DNA from: Chlamydoabsidia padenii
Lineage: Eukaryota; Mucoromycota; Mucoromycetes; Mucorales; Cunninghamellaceae
Assembly: GCA_025330725.1 (NCBI GenBank)
Contig: JAIWND010000011.1
Span: forward strand, 682,001 to 746,000
Direction: 5' to 3'
Length of the DNA: 64,000 bases
The stretch's first letter is position 1. Each line of letters starts with the position of its first letter. Shown here piece by piece: positions 47,030 to 56,661 of this stretch. Under the pieces are notes generated by a model. It did no database searches. It was not told the DNA's origin and worked only from the letters and a program-made list of their open reading frames with translations. The position numbers and the translations under genes are program-made.

Positions 47030-48703
47030 CTAACTACTACTACAAGATTTGTATTGTCGTTTGTAGAGGGGGATATAACGATAATGTTGGTTTTTTTCAT
47101 ATATCTTTATGATCAATTTAATAAAAGGGTCTTCAGGGGTAGTAGATAAAGTGCCACCAAGAAATGCCAGTGCATTTTCAAGATCACATTTAAGCAAATA
47201 ATCTAAAACATAAAAAGGTGAGTACATGGTTACTTTTTTTCTTCTTCTTTTTAATCACCTTTATGAATCATGAGTAAGGCTACAGCAGCACAGTAAAAGA
47301 TGTCAAAACCATGTAAAAAGTAAACATCCCATATCCGTAAAAAGGTTTGGTACCGGACGACACCACCTGTAAAAAGAGTAATATACCATCGAGTGGCAAA
47401 CATATCGCTAGTAAGACCAATACTTGACTATAATCAGAAGAAGAAGAAAGTACGAGTGAGTGTGTGTTGTTATCCTTTTTCTACCTACCAAGTGATTTGC
47501 CAGTTTGGGAGCCAACTTTGTCAATAGTTTTTCTTGTATATAAAAACTTTCCATCAAAGCCGGGAATCCAGGTATAAAGAGATCATGCAAATTATCACGT
47601 CTAAACATGTGTACCAAGAGTAAAAAAGCTTTCTATTCCAAACAAAACATTACTCCCTTTTTCCATTTCCCCTCTCCCTCCCCCTTTGTTACTTACCTCG
47701 TCTTCACAATACATGAGAATCATTGCTGCCACATTAGCCATACCTTGACAATACCCGACTTCTTCATCATAACCAGCAAAAGCACGTAGGATATCAAATA
47801 ATGCCCGTTGACTAAATAATAATAAAAGAAGGGTGAGAATGGGGTAAATGAATCATTTGACCATGGTGGTGATGACTTTGTTACCCAGATCCATAACGTT
47901 GTCGAAACATGATATGACCATGCATTGTCCTGGGTATATCCAAATCAATTTGTCGTTCATTACAAGTGGTCTTTTGTAACAGTGTTTCATAGGTTGCTTT
48001 CAATGCATCGTCATGTTTGATTTGTTCCAGTCGATCAGTGCATAAATAATACCTGTATTATAAACAATTGAGCACATACATATTCAGCCTGGTTTCTATT
48101 TATACTTTACCATACGTCGCGGCGCCAACAGTCAGGAATTCCTTTATATACACGTTTGATCAACTAGAAAGATAAAGGTTAGTAATAAAAAGATAAAAGC
48201 TTTTCTTTTTGATTTTACCTTGTTACTAAATTGAAAATCATGCATTCCATTGATCAGATTTTGATTGGCCATTGTCGCCCACTTGGTCGCCCGGTCTGCT
48301 TCCCTTTGTTTTTGCCTATTACATATATAAAAAGTCAGTACAATTTTGATTGATTGTTTTTGCTGTTACTGTTGCTTACTTTTCAGTGGGTTCGGTGATA
48401 CCTTCATCGATAAAGCCATATCTACAATAATAATACAACATGAGTTTATAATTCCGAGCATCTTTTTATTATTGATTCGTTTTGTTAATTTTATCCTTTT
48501 TACCTATCGGTCATTGCATACCATTTCTCCATTTCTCCAGCCACGTTAGGTCGATGATGAATATACTTGTTTTGTAGTTCCAGATCAAGTCCTTGGCGTG
48601 AGATGGTTGAGAGTTCAGTATGAGTGGTGCGTAACGATTGAGTAGTGATATTGGTAGATTCTGTATCGGAAGAAGTATTAGAATGTTGACGAGATGGTTC
48701 CAT
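47030..48703 (-). CDS. TBC-domain Rab GTPase-activating protein
   Basis: Stimulates GTP hydrolysis by a Rab on endomembranes. Exons from the 5' end: 48504-48703, 48380-48421, 48219-48315, 48111-48163, 47885-48052, 47697-47811, 47489-47632, 47259-47427, 47030-47202; product 386 residues. An in-frame ATG at 48736 would add 11. The TBC domain covers about residues 125-340: KGIPDCWRRDVW, then IDLDIPRTMHGH with the catalytic Arg, GYDEEVGYCQGMANVAA with the Gln finger YxQG, GLTSDMFATRWYITLF and RIWDVYFLHGFDIFY. The N terminus is Ser/Thr-rich. The region just before TBC (YGFIDEG) resembles EVI5/USP6NL-type GAPs. The specific Rab is not predictable. Confidence 0.93.
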
Positions 48704-48828
48704 TATTATTGGTATAACTGTGTCTGATATTATCATTCGCGAAAGTAATTATAAAAATAAAGAGAAGGAAAGAAGAGAGAGAGAAAGAGAGAGAGAGAGA
48801 AATTACCTGTGAATAATAAAATGACCAT

Positions 48829-48841
48829 GGCGGGATTTAAA
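48829..48841 (+). promoter_or_regulatory. Recurrent promoter motif upstream of TBC gene
   Basis: GGCGGGATTTAAA, 126 bp from the TBC start codon, antisense to it. Confidence 0.55.
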
Positions 48842-49164
48842 TTCGTACCTCCTTAAAAAATGTACACTTCATTTCTTGACCTTTCATTGTTCATTTCTAC
48901 TTGCTTGATCCCATACATCAAAGAGAAAAGACACACTATATAGCAAGGTACTGAATGCATTCTTATGTTGATCATGACTCTTTTTTGGTATTTAGGGACC
49001 TCCTGTTCTTTTTGCATAATGAATTCAAGCCAGCACATCACCGTGTTGATTCTTTTTCTTTATTTTTCATATTTCATTTAAATCATGTAATCATAAGAGG
49101 ATCCCCTTGTTCAAACACCTCGCTTTTGCATACATCCATGATTTCTGGAAAGTGGAGGGAGTAG

Positions 49165-49177
49165 TCGGGGTTTCAAA
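49165..49177 (+). promoter_or_regulatory. Recurrent promoter motif upstream of CDC10
   Basis: TCGGGGTTTCAAA, sense orientation, 157 bp from the ATG at 49334. Confidence 0.55.
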
Positions 49178-49333
49178 ATGGACAAAGAAGAAGGACAGGA
49201 CCAACCCCTGATTGGCCAACGGGTGAATTCCTCAATTTATGAAAAAGTATATTTTTTTTTATTGGCAACTCTTTCTATTTTCTTTCCATCATCTCTCTTC
49301 CCATTCCTTTTCACTTTTTTTTTAATACCACCC

Positions 49334-51047
49334 ATGGCTGAAATCATTGAAACACAACAAGTAAGTAAAGATTGTAATGGATGACTAGTAACTAACTTGA
49401 TCTTGTTTTTATTTTATTTTAAAAAATGTATAGACTGGTTTGAACTCTTATGTCGGTTTTGATACCATCACTCAACAAATCGAAAAGAAGTCTCTTAAAA
49501 GAGGATTCCAATTTAATGTGATGGTTGTTGGTAATATATATATAGACATACAATAACAGGATGATGACAACTAACAATTTAACTTTATATGTAGGACAAT
49601 CGGGTCTTGGTAAATCCACGTTGGTAAATACTCTTTTCGCTTCTCATCTTATTGAAAGCAAAGGTCGTTTGAATGCCGACGAACCCTCTCGCCAAACCAC
49701 TGAAATCGAAGCTGTATCTCATTGTAAGTTACTAAAAAAGAACTTGCTGTCTTTACCATTAACTGACTGATCCCTTCCCCCCCCCTTCCCGCCTTGGTAG
49801 TGATTGAAGAAAATGGTGTCCGTCTTCGTTTAAACATTGTTGATACACCTGGTTATGGTGACCAAGTCAACAACGAAAACTGGTAAGGATTGGGGGTGGA
49901 ATACCAACTTGTCCTCCTTCTAACCATCTATATTCTTCTTTTAAAAATACACCTCGTGTTTGATATCTTTAGTTGGGAACCCATTATCAAGTATATCAAG
50001 GATCAACATTCAGCTTACCTTCGTAAAGAATTGACTGCTCAACGTGAACGTTACATTCAAGATACCAGAATCCATTGTTGTCTTTTCTTTGTCACTCCCT
50101 CTGGTCACTCGTAAGTTGCTCCCCGATGGAATCCCACTCCTTACTAAACTCCTTTTGTGTATATAGTTTGAAACCCATCGATATTGTTGTCCTTCAAAAG
50201 CTCTCTGAAGTCGTCAATGTCGTACCTGTCATTGCCAAATCTGATTCCCTCACATTGGAAGAACGTGAAGCCTTCAGACAAAGAGTAAGTAAAGGTACAG
50301 CAACTAATCAATAGAAAACTCAATTTTTTCTTATATGTTGTTAGATCAAGGCCGAATTGGATTTCCATAACATCAATTTGTATCCTTATGCTAGTGAAGA
50401 AGACGATGAACAAGAACAATCTCTTAATGAAAGCATTCGGGTAAGAATTGATATATATATATATATATAACCAACATTGGATCTCATCTTGCTCTTTTTT
50501 CTTTTCTTTTTATTATTATTATTATTTTATACTAGGAACTGATTCCATTTGCTGTGGTTGGATCCGAACGAAATGTTGTCATTGATGGGAAGGCTGTCCG
50601 TGGACGTAAAACGCGCTGGGGTGTGATCAGTGGTAAGTTAGGGGGCTACAGAATAGGAGTCAATACTTGTATACGAAGGGGGGGGAGGGAAATAGGAGAA
50701 CTGACTCACTCATATTTTGATGATTTTTCTAGTCGAAAACGAAAACCATTGTGAATTCGTCCACCTTCGTAACTTTTTAACTCGAACTCATTTACAAGAT
50801 TTGATTGAAACTACGGCAATGATTCATTATGAAGCTTTCCGTGCCAAGCAATTGTTGGCCATCAAGGGGTCGGCTCAACCTTCCAGTACTCCCATGGCTT
50901 CTCCTGCTGCAAACCCTGCATCTCCTTCCAATGCAACCAGTCCTACTTCATCTTCTGCCAGGTAATCAAAATAAAAATAAAAAGGAGGAGGTCGATCCTT
51001 GTCTTACCTCTGTTTTTATCTCTAGATCTGTCCCCACTTACGCTTAA
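49334..51047 (+). CDS. CDC10: Septin, Cdc10 group
   Basis: GTP-binding cytoskeletal protein that assembles into septin rods at division sites. Exons 49334-49360, 49434-49530, 49595-49723, 49801-49882, 49973-50110, 50167-50284, 50345-50440, 50536-50632, 50733-50961, 51026-51047; product 344 residues. Polybasic segment KKSLKRGFQF; G1 P-loop GQSGLGKSTL; G3 DTPGYG; G4 AKSD; septin unique element with GRKTRWGV and HCEFVHLRNFLTRTHLQDL. As in Cdc10, there is no C-terminal coiled coil; instead a Ser/Pro/Ala tail follows HYEAFRAKQLLAIKG. All ten exons join in frame. Confidence 0.95.
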
Positions 51048-51664
51048 CTTTTTTTTTTACTCCCTCTCTTTTTTACATATACATAGTTAATACTCTTCTC
51101 TTTTTTTTTATCAATCACACTTGCAAAAGAATATCTCCACGGTTTCCCTTTATTGATATATCATCTTTTTTAGTTTGTCTTTCTTTTTTCTTATCCCCTC
51201 TTCCCCCCTTTTATTGCTTTTTTTTAAATAAAAACCATCTATTTTACCTCTAAACACTTTATATAAACATCCGCGATCAATGCATAAGTCGGGGTTTACA
51301 TATTTAAATGGCGCCTTTTCGAAAAAGTGGCCAAGAGTTTATTTAGGTATAAGAGGGGTTACAATAAATTCTATTTGTCGAAATGATGGAGGCATATGGT
51401 TATAATCACACTAGTAAAAAGAAATGCGCCCTATTGAATACAAGATCCCGTCGTACCAAATATATATAAAGAAGAGTGGTTATATATCCCGGGTCAATAC
51501 TGGTTCTAATGTTCACCTGGCCATGTATAGTCTCGTCAATACCCTAGATCATATAATAATAGTTGGTTCATGATCCTTCCATTCAATGACGCCCATCACT
51601 TTTTTCAAATCCATTCAATAGAGAGTTGACAAACACTTTATTATTATTAGTATTCAACTAAATC
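51048..51664. other. Intergenic region after CDC10
   Basis: About 600 bp, AT-rich with T runs. A TCGGGGTTTACA motif-like string lies near 51289-51300. No gene is supported. Confidence 0.5.
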
Positions 51665-52026
51665 CTATACATCTTGTTCATCGAGGGTTATCTACAAAAA
51701 GAGAGCAACCAGTAGGTCATGAGGTGTACAAATCAATGTACTTACAAAAAGGGCATTGGGTTTGTGTGCTCTATTTTTTTTTTCCAAGAGTTGGATCGTG
51801 CTTGTTAATACCAGGGACATGAGACATTGTGTCGGGAGGGAGTATTGACTATCTCCCAATGCCGTCATGGTGGAGCGATCATAAATACCTATATATAAGT
51901 AAAAGAAAGGGGTATCAGTCATCATGTCATTTTTGTGAGTGGGCATCTACCACTAGAAGTGGAGTGGCAAATGGTACCTTGTGGCATGGTTGGAATAACA
52001 GTATCAGATCGATGGATAGTTGACAT
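51665..52026 (-). CDS. 72-residue protein of unknown function, three exons
   Basis: Exons from the 5' end: 51978-52026, 51746-51888, 51665-51691. Reading from MSTIHRSDTVIPTMPQ, the first join restores GIYDRSTMTALGD and the second gives FITLDEQDV at the C terminus. Both introns have GT-AG ends and correct phase, so the model is self-consistent. The middle (LPTQCLMSLVLTSTIQLLEKK) looks like one amphipathic or hydrophobic helix, followed by NRAHKPNAL. Its size fits small complex subunits, but I could not match a family. It is easily missed because no single ORF shows the whole protein. Confidence 0.65.
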
Positions 52027-52534
52027 GAATGGAAGAGAGAAGGAGGACTTGTGATTTTTTCACCAGGCATAGTACCGATATAAAATAAAAAAGGCTGTAT
52101 CATGTTTGAATATTCTGGACTTGTCAAAAGATGTCCATGGTTGATATTCTAAACTACAAGTGCCAAAGAGTGCCTAGGTGGTAATGATCATCCCCCCCCA
52201 CATCATCCTGTTGTATCTATTCGTTCGAGTCAACAGAATGACACTCCTATTGCAAAAGATGAATAAACGATAAAGAGCAGACCTATTTTTTTTTTTACCT
52301 TTTAAAACTATTCATATACCAGAGATGTTTCCAGGCACATGCGGTTTCAACCATTGTTCCTGTGAAATGAGTGGGTGACCTGTTGAAGAGGAAAAAAAGT
52401 AAATAAGCATAAGAATGACCCGTTTGATGCTTACATTATACGCAAGGCAAGCGGATAGAGTTACATCATTAGCGGGAGGTGTTGTTATCTTCCAAGTTGT
52501 TGTAAATAAAATGAAAAGAGAGGGGCAAAAAAAC

Positions 52535-52574
<40 letters not shown>

Positions 52575-52606
52575 TACTGTAGTTCCAATTTTCAAATCGC
52601 GCAAAG
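52027..52606. other. Spacer with poly-T run
   Basis: No gene supported. A 37-T run lies at 52537-52573, followed by TTTTCAAATCGCGC (52589-52602), which leads into repeat copy B. Confidence 0.55.
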
Positions 52607-52806
52607 AGCACTACTCGCTCCATTGTCAACGGATGCTAATGATTAAAGTGGCCATGTGGATACTATGGCACATTTCCGACCTACTTTACCGCAAAAGCCA
52701 AGTATCAAGATTCTTGTATCAGTCTGTCCACGCTTGCGATGACTTTTATCTGCTATTTGCAAGAAGAAAAGGGAACCCAAACTTCATTTTCAAATCCCGC
52801 CCGCCT
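52607..52806 (+). repeat. Dispersed repeat, copy B
   Basis: Starts GCACTACTCGCTC and ends with TTTTCAAATCCCGC at 52787-52800. It is tandem with copy C and similar to copy A at 9167-9400 throughout, with scattered substitutions and small indels. Confidence 0.75.
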
Positions 52807-52816
52807 CTATGAAGAT

Positions 52817-53030
52817 TTGCACTACTCGCTCAACGGATGCCAATGATGAAAAGTGGCCGTGTGGATAATATGGCATATTTTCAACATAATTTCCCGCAAA
52901 ATCCAAGCCCCAAGATATATGTGGCAGTATGCTCAGCCTCGCGAAGATTATTATTTTTTTCTATATAGATGGAAGGTAGCTTCATTTTCAAACGCCGAAC
53001 ACCAAATTTCCGTGCGCCTAGCAATTCCTC
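52817..53030 (+). repeat. Dispersed repeat, copy C
   Basis: Restarts with GCACTACTCGCTC and ends TTTTCAAACGCCGAACACC then AAATTTCCGTGCGCC, matching the 3' end of copy A better than copy B does. B and C are head-to-tail with 10 bp between them. Confidence 0.75.
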
Positions 53031-53041
53031 TCTTTCACTCG

Positions 53042-54543
53042 TCAAGGTAGTTTATTATCAGATTTCAGCATGATAAACTTTGCTGTTTCCACTATAGATG
53101 ATGGATTGATATATTTTGAAAACTGAATGGAACAACTACCTACATCAAAAACTAGAAAGGAATCAGCACCCGACTCTACCCTGATGATGATCCTACTTAC
53201 TATCATTGCCTTGAATATCACAAGCACATTGACGCATGTGTTCTGTATTGAGTGGACAATGGGAGATGAACCCTTCTTTCTTGAATCCGATTTCATTGAA
53301 AAATTCAATCTGATTGGTATCCAGGTACATGGCCACAGCCATGGTTCGAAACACTGAATCTGTCAACCTAAAGTACCCCCCCCAAAAAAAAAGTCAATCC
53401 ACCCGCTCAACCTTTTTTTTTTTTTTTGCCTCATTACTTGTCATAAAAAAAGGCGCCCTGTCGATCCATATATTCAAAGAACGCCTGATATGCATGTGAC
53501 ATTAAGAAATCCATATCCATCATTTCAAACAGCGACCAGAAATGACAAGAGGTATATCCGTGCTGATCAATGACCGCTTGCATGATTGTGTTTTTCGGTG
53601 GCATGGAACGATCCATATAGAGTTTAGTAGTCTCCCATATCTTTTCCGTGGACTTTTGGTCTTGGTATCGTCGTGTAGCGGCAAATCCATAGGTTTTATT
53701 GTGACGAGTCATCTTTTCAAACGGATCACCTCCGTTGCATGAAAATGTCAATCCTGGTTCGATCCGCCAAATGTATTTCACATTGTTGAATAATGAATGA
53801 TGATAAAACAATCCGGATTGGTATCTATTGACAATATGAATCAATCGAGTTTTTTTTTTTTTTTTTTTTTTTCTTTTTAATGGAGCATACCTCATCATTT
53901 GGTAAGTAGATAATTCAACATCGATCTTATCTGCCAGGTTTGATTTGACTTTATCAAAATCAATCCAGGAAGGATAAATTAAAGCATCAGGATCTATTTT
54001 GCCATAATAAACTGGTCCTGACACAAGTGAAGAGGTGTATTTGATAAAGTCTTCTGTGAACCCTTCATGGCACAGGAGGATCCAGGGGTAATGCAGGCGG
54101 TGATTGAATCTGTCTTGCAGACTTTGCATGGTTTCTCGTACTTTTTGCAAATCCTCATTCTTCACCGTCATATAAAGCACACCATGAACAGGTAAAGAAG
54201 CCCACGTGGTATTAGGGATATGGTAGTCGTACTTTATACGTGATGTCGGATAACCTAGACCAAGATGTTCCGACCGTCGGGGTTCGACTAGTGGTTGATC
54301 TGCTTCTTCAGAACAGAGGGACCTGTATTTTTGACAGAGCGATTGTAAAAACTGATCATGGTCTTTTGGTAAAAAGAGTAACGAGACAGTGACAAGTAGT
54401 GACAATACAACAATGCCTATGCATAGCCTTTGATGATGTTTTGAAAAATGTCCCCTGGTTTTATGATCCTGCTGATGATAGGATGTTGATCTACTTAGTT
54501 TCCTTCTTTTATCAGACCATAAATGTGAGAGAGAGTAGGTCAT
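53042..54543 (-). CDS. GT15-family alpha-1,2-mannosyltransferase (KRE2/MNT1-like)
   Basis: Golgi type II membrane enzyme adding mannose to O- and N-linked glycans. Exons from the 5' end: 53891-54543, 53438-53824, 53201-53367, 53042-53151; product 438 residues. A signal anchor follows a basic N terminus (LCIGIVVLSLLVTVSLLFL). GT15 hallmarks: ANAT-like start VLYMTVKNEDLQKV, YPWILLCHEGFTEDF, YQMMRYQSGLFYHH, YIWRIEPGLTFSC, NKTYGFA, HFWSLFEMMDMDF with the conserved Glu, and QAFFEYMDRQGAFFYD. The usual acidic CDxDYDPF is replaced by CNGGDPF, see findings. The first intron is 66 nt, in frame and stop-free. The C-terminal exon is assigned by splice signals and is less certain. Confidence 0.9.
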
Positions 54544-54595
54544 GAGAATTGGTTGATATGGATGCAAGAAGAAGAAGAAGAAAGAGGTGAAGATG

Positions 54596-54630
<35 letters not shown>

Positions 54631-55093
54631 GACAATAGCAATCTGTGACGATGGAATTCCTTCCAATTGGTGAGATCTTTCGGGGGTATTTCTATTCTTC
54701 TTTGTATTTCAATTATAGCCATGCATTATACAGGTCAATATTAAGTTACGAAAGGAATGAAAGGGGAAGTAAGTCCGAGTCGGGATTTAAAATTGTTATA
54801 ATAGGTTCATGCATAAAAGAGCGATGACCACCCGACACTGTCAATACGTAGGATCCATCAAACTACTATTCGTGCAAATTGAATACCCGCTCTCCTGCAA
54901 TATACTTTTGGTCATATGCTTGAGAGCTGTTTTTTTTTTGAGTGAAACAATACACATGGAAGAAAAGCACAGATTTCCTCCCTCATACTATACTCTTTAC
55001 CCAACATCCGATCATCATTAAAAAAGAAGAGACAATACCAGTTATTTTATTATCATTAATTAAAAACATATACTATCAACTACATTAGGTCAA
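54544..55093. other. Intergenic region, GT15 to unknown gene
   Basis: Contains a 31-A run at 54598-54628 and the motif TCGGGATTTAAAA at 54780-54792. No gene is supported. Confidence 0.5.
54780..54792 (+). promoter_or_regulatory. Recurrent promoter motif upstream of GT15 gene
   Basis: TCGGGATTTAAAA, 237 bp upstream of the GT15 start, antisense to it. Confidence 0.5.
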
Positions 55094-55489
55094 CTAATCC
55101 AAGTCCATAGGCTGGTATTGATCTTGAGGTTGTTCCTTTTGAGGGCTCCGAATGACAAAGTCAGGGATGCGTAATTCCGTGGTGCCCGGTATACGTTCAA
55201 AAGGAAGTATCGTGGTGCCCATATTTATACCTACAAGTTGAGGTGTGTCGCCAAGGTAAGTATCGCCATCACCTGTTGTGATACTATTATTGCCTTCATT
55301 CAAATAGGCATCCAAGTCGTCTATTCGATCCACATGAGTCGATGTTGTGTCATTCTTTTCAAGTGACATGGCCGCCATCTGATTAGTAAACAAGTCATCT
55401 GGAATCACTTTTTTCCGTGCCGGCAAGATTCTTGTTGTTGTATCGTATTCGTTGGTTGGTGAATGGATGCGTTTGGATTGGAAGGCCAT
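55094..55489 (-). CDS. 131-residue acidic protein of unknown function
   Basis: Single exon from the ATG giving MAFQSKRIHSPTNEYD. The first part is basic (RILPARKKVIPDDLF). The rest is acidic and rich in Asp, Thr and Gly (DRIDDLDAYLNEG, TGDGDTYLGD), with hydrophobic patches (GTTILPFERIPG, ELRIPDFVIRSP) and an acidic end (YQPMDLD). No domain, membrane segment or catalytic motif is seen. It is only about 85 bp downstream of the ERV2-like gene's stop codon in the same direction, without an obvious promoter motif. The model is plausible because of its coding character, but there is no family support. Confidence 0.55.
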   Translation of the reverse strand: MAFQSKRIHSPTNEYDTTTRILPARKKVIPDDLFTNQMAAMSLEKNDTTSTHVDRIDDLDAYLNEGNNSITTGDGDTYLGDTPQLVGINMGTTILPFERIPGTTELRIPDFVIRSPQKEQPQDQYQPMDLD

Positions 55490-55575
55490 CAAGTGAGAAA
55501 AAAAAAAAAAAAAAAAAGAGGAGTGTCAATTTTTTTTATTTTTTCAAAAAAACAAGAGAATGTGTGTATAAGGTT

Positions 55576-56254
55576 TTATTTTTCCACGTCGCATCCACAG
55601 GGGTATTTTGCTTCGATATCAGAGCAGTCAAAGATAGGTTTACCAAGTCGTTCGTTCACCTTGTTATGAATAGCACAGGCCCATTGTGATGCTGTTATCC
55701 TAGACGCTGTTTGTGGTGGATATCGTTTGAGTAACGTTTGAAAGTGTTCGGCACTAATAATATCGAGTGAGTTGGTCAGTCAGTCAATACATTATTAGAC
55801 TTACCATTCACCACAAGGATAAAGTCTTGATAAAAGATGGATGAATTGGGCTAGAGCAGTCCGTTCATCGTCCGTAGGTTGTTCTGGATATCTTGACATT
55901 ATTGTATGAAAGAGCTATATATATATAAGCATCGTTAAACCCCAAGGCTAGCTTCTTTTTATATCCCCCACTATACCTTCCACGTTGATCGTCCAAGTTC
56001 AGCCCTATATAAAAAGACAATTAGTATCATTTACCATCTTTACAACTACTTTTTACTTACTTTGCAGTGGCATTACCTAAATGATCCATAATAACCCCAC
56101 CACCCTGTGAGACATCTTGGCCCTGCCATCCTTTATCGTCGTTGCCCCAAAGAGAATTCGTACCACGATCTTGTCCAAAGTAGAATAGCCAGAATGTACC
56201 AGAAAAGAGAAAGAAGCAGCAGGTCACTGCTATTATCAAGTGGGACTTTTTCAT
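55576..56254 (-). CDS. ERV2: ERV2-like FAD-dependent sulfhydryl oxidase
   Basis: Forms disulfides in the ER lumen using FAD and oxygen. Exons from the 5' end: 56061-56254, 55977-56004, 55805-55914, 55576-55753; product 169 residues. The N terminus is a signal anchor (HLIIAVTCCFFLFSGTFWLF), which places it in the ER like yeast Erv2 rather than in the mitochondrion like Erv1. Conserved ERV/ALR residues: LGRSTWKLFHTIMSRYP, the active-site YPCGECAEHF, the FAD-contacting CAIHNKVNERL and the C-terminal shuttle cysteines CGC. All phases agree. Confidence 0.95.
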
Positions 56255-56661
56255 GAAAAGAAAAGAAAGAGAGAGAAAGAGAAAGGAGGTCCTCCAGATT
56301 TGAATTGGGATAAAATCAAAATCGGCGTTTAAATTTGGGAAGAGGAGGTTTATCCAAAGGAAGTGTATGCACCTTTGTGGTAATCCAACCTTGTGTCAGT
56401 CACGCCAAGGTTGACATGGTGTGGAATACATATCATTGCCTCTCTAACTAACAGTACTGATTGAGAATCGAGTGACAAGTGTATGTTTGACCTATTTCAG
56501 ATACGTACATATTTCAAACACCGATGTTCCATTTGGGCATCATTCATAGAGAGGGAATCAATCAATATGTATATATTTTATTATAAATAACCCTCCCCAC
56601 CAAAAAAAAGGAAGGCTATACTAGAGTAATAATGATCATAATAAAAGTACAATGGTTTAAT
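56255..56661. other. Spacer, ERV2-like to KIN1 3' end
   Basis: Promoter side of the ERV2-like gene (motif at 56323-56333) and 3' side of KIN1. No gene is supported. Confidence 0.5.
56323..56333 (+). promoter_or_regulatory. Recurrent promoter motif upstream of ERV2-like gene
   Basis: CGGCGTTTAAA, 69 bp from the ATG, antisense to it. Confidence 0.45.

Larger units (their letters stand above)
48704..49333. promoter_or_regulatory. Bidirectional promoter of TBC gene and CDC10
   Basis: 630 bp between divergent starts with two good motif copies: GGCGGGATTTAAA (48829-48841) near TBC and TCGGGGTTTCAAA (49165-49177) near CDC10. A GA run lies at 48772-48800. Confidence 0.6.
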
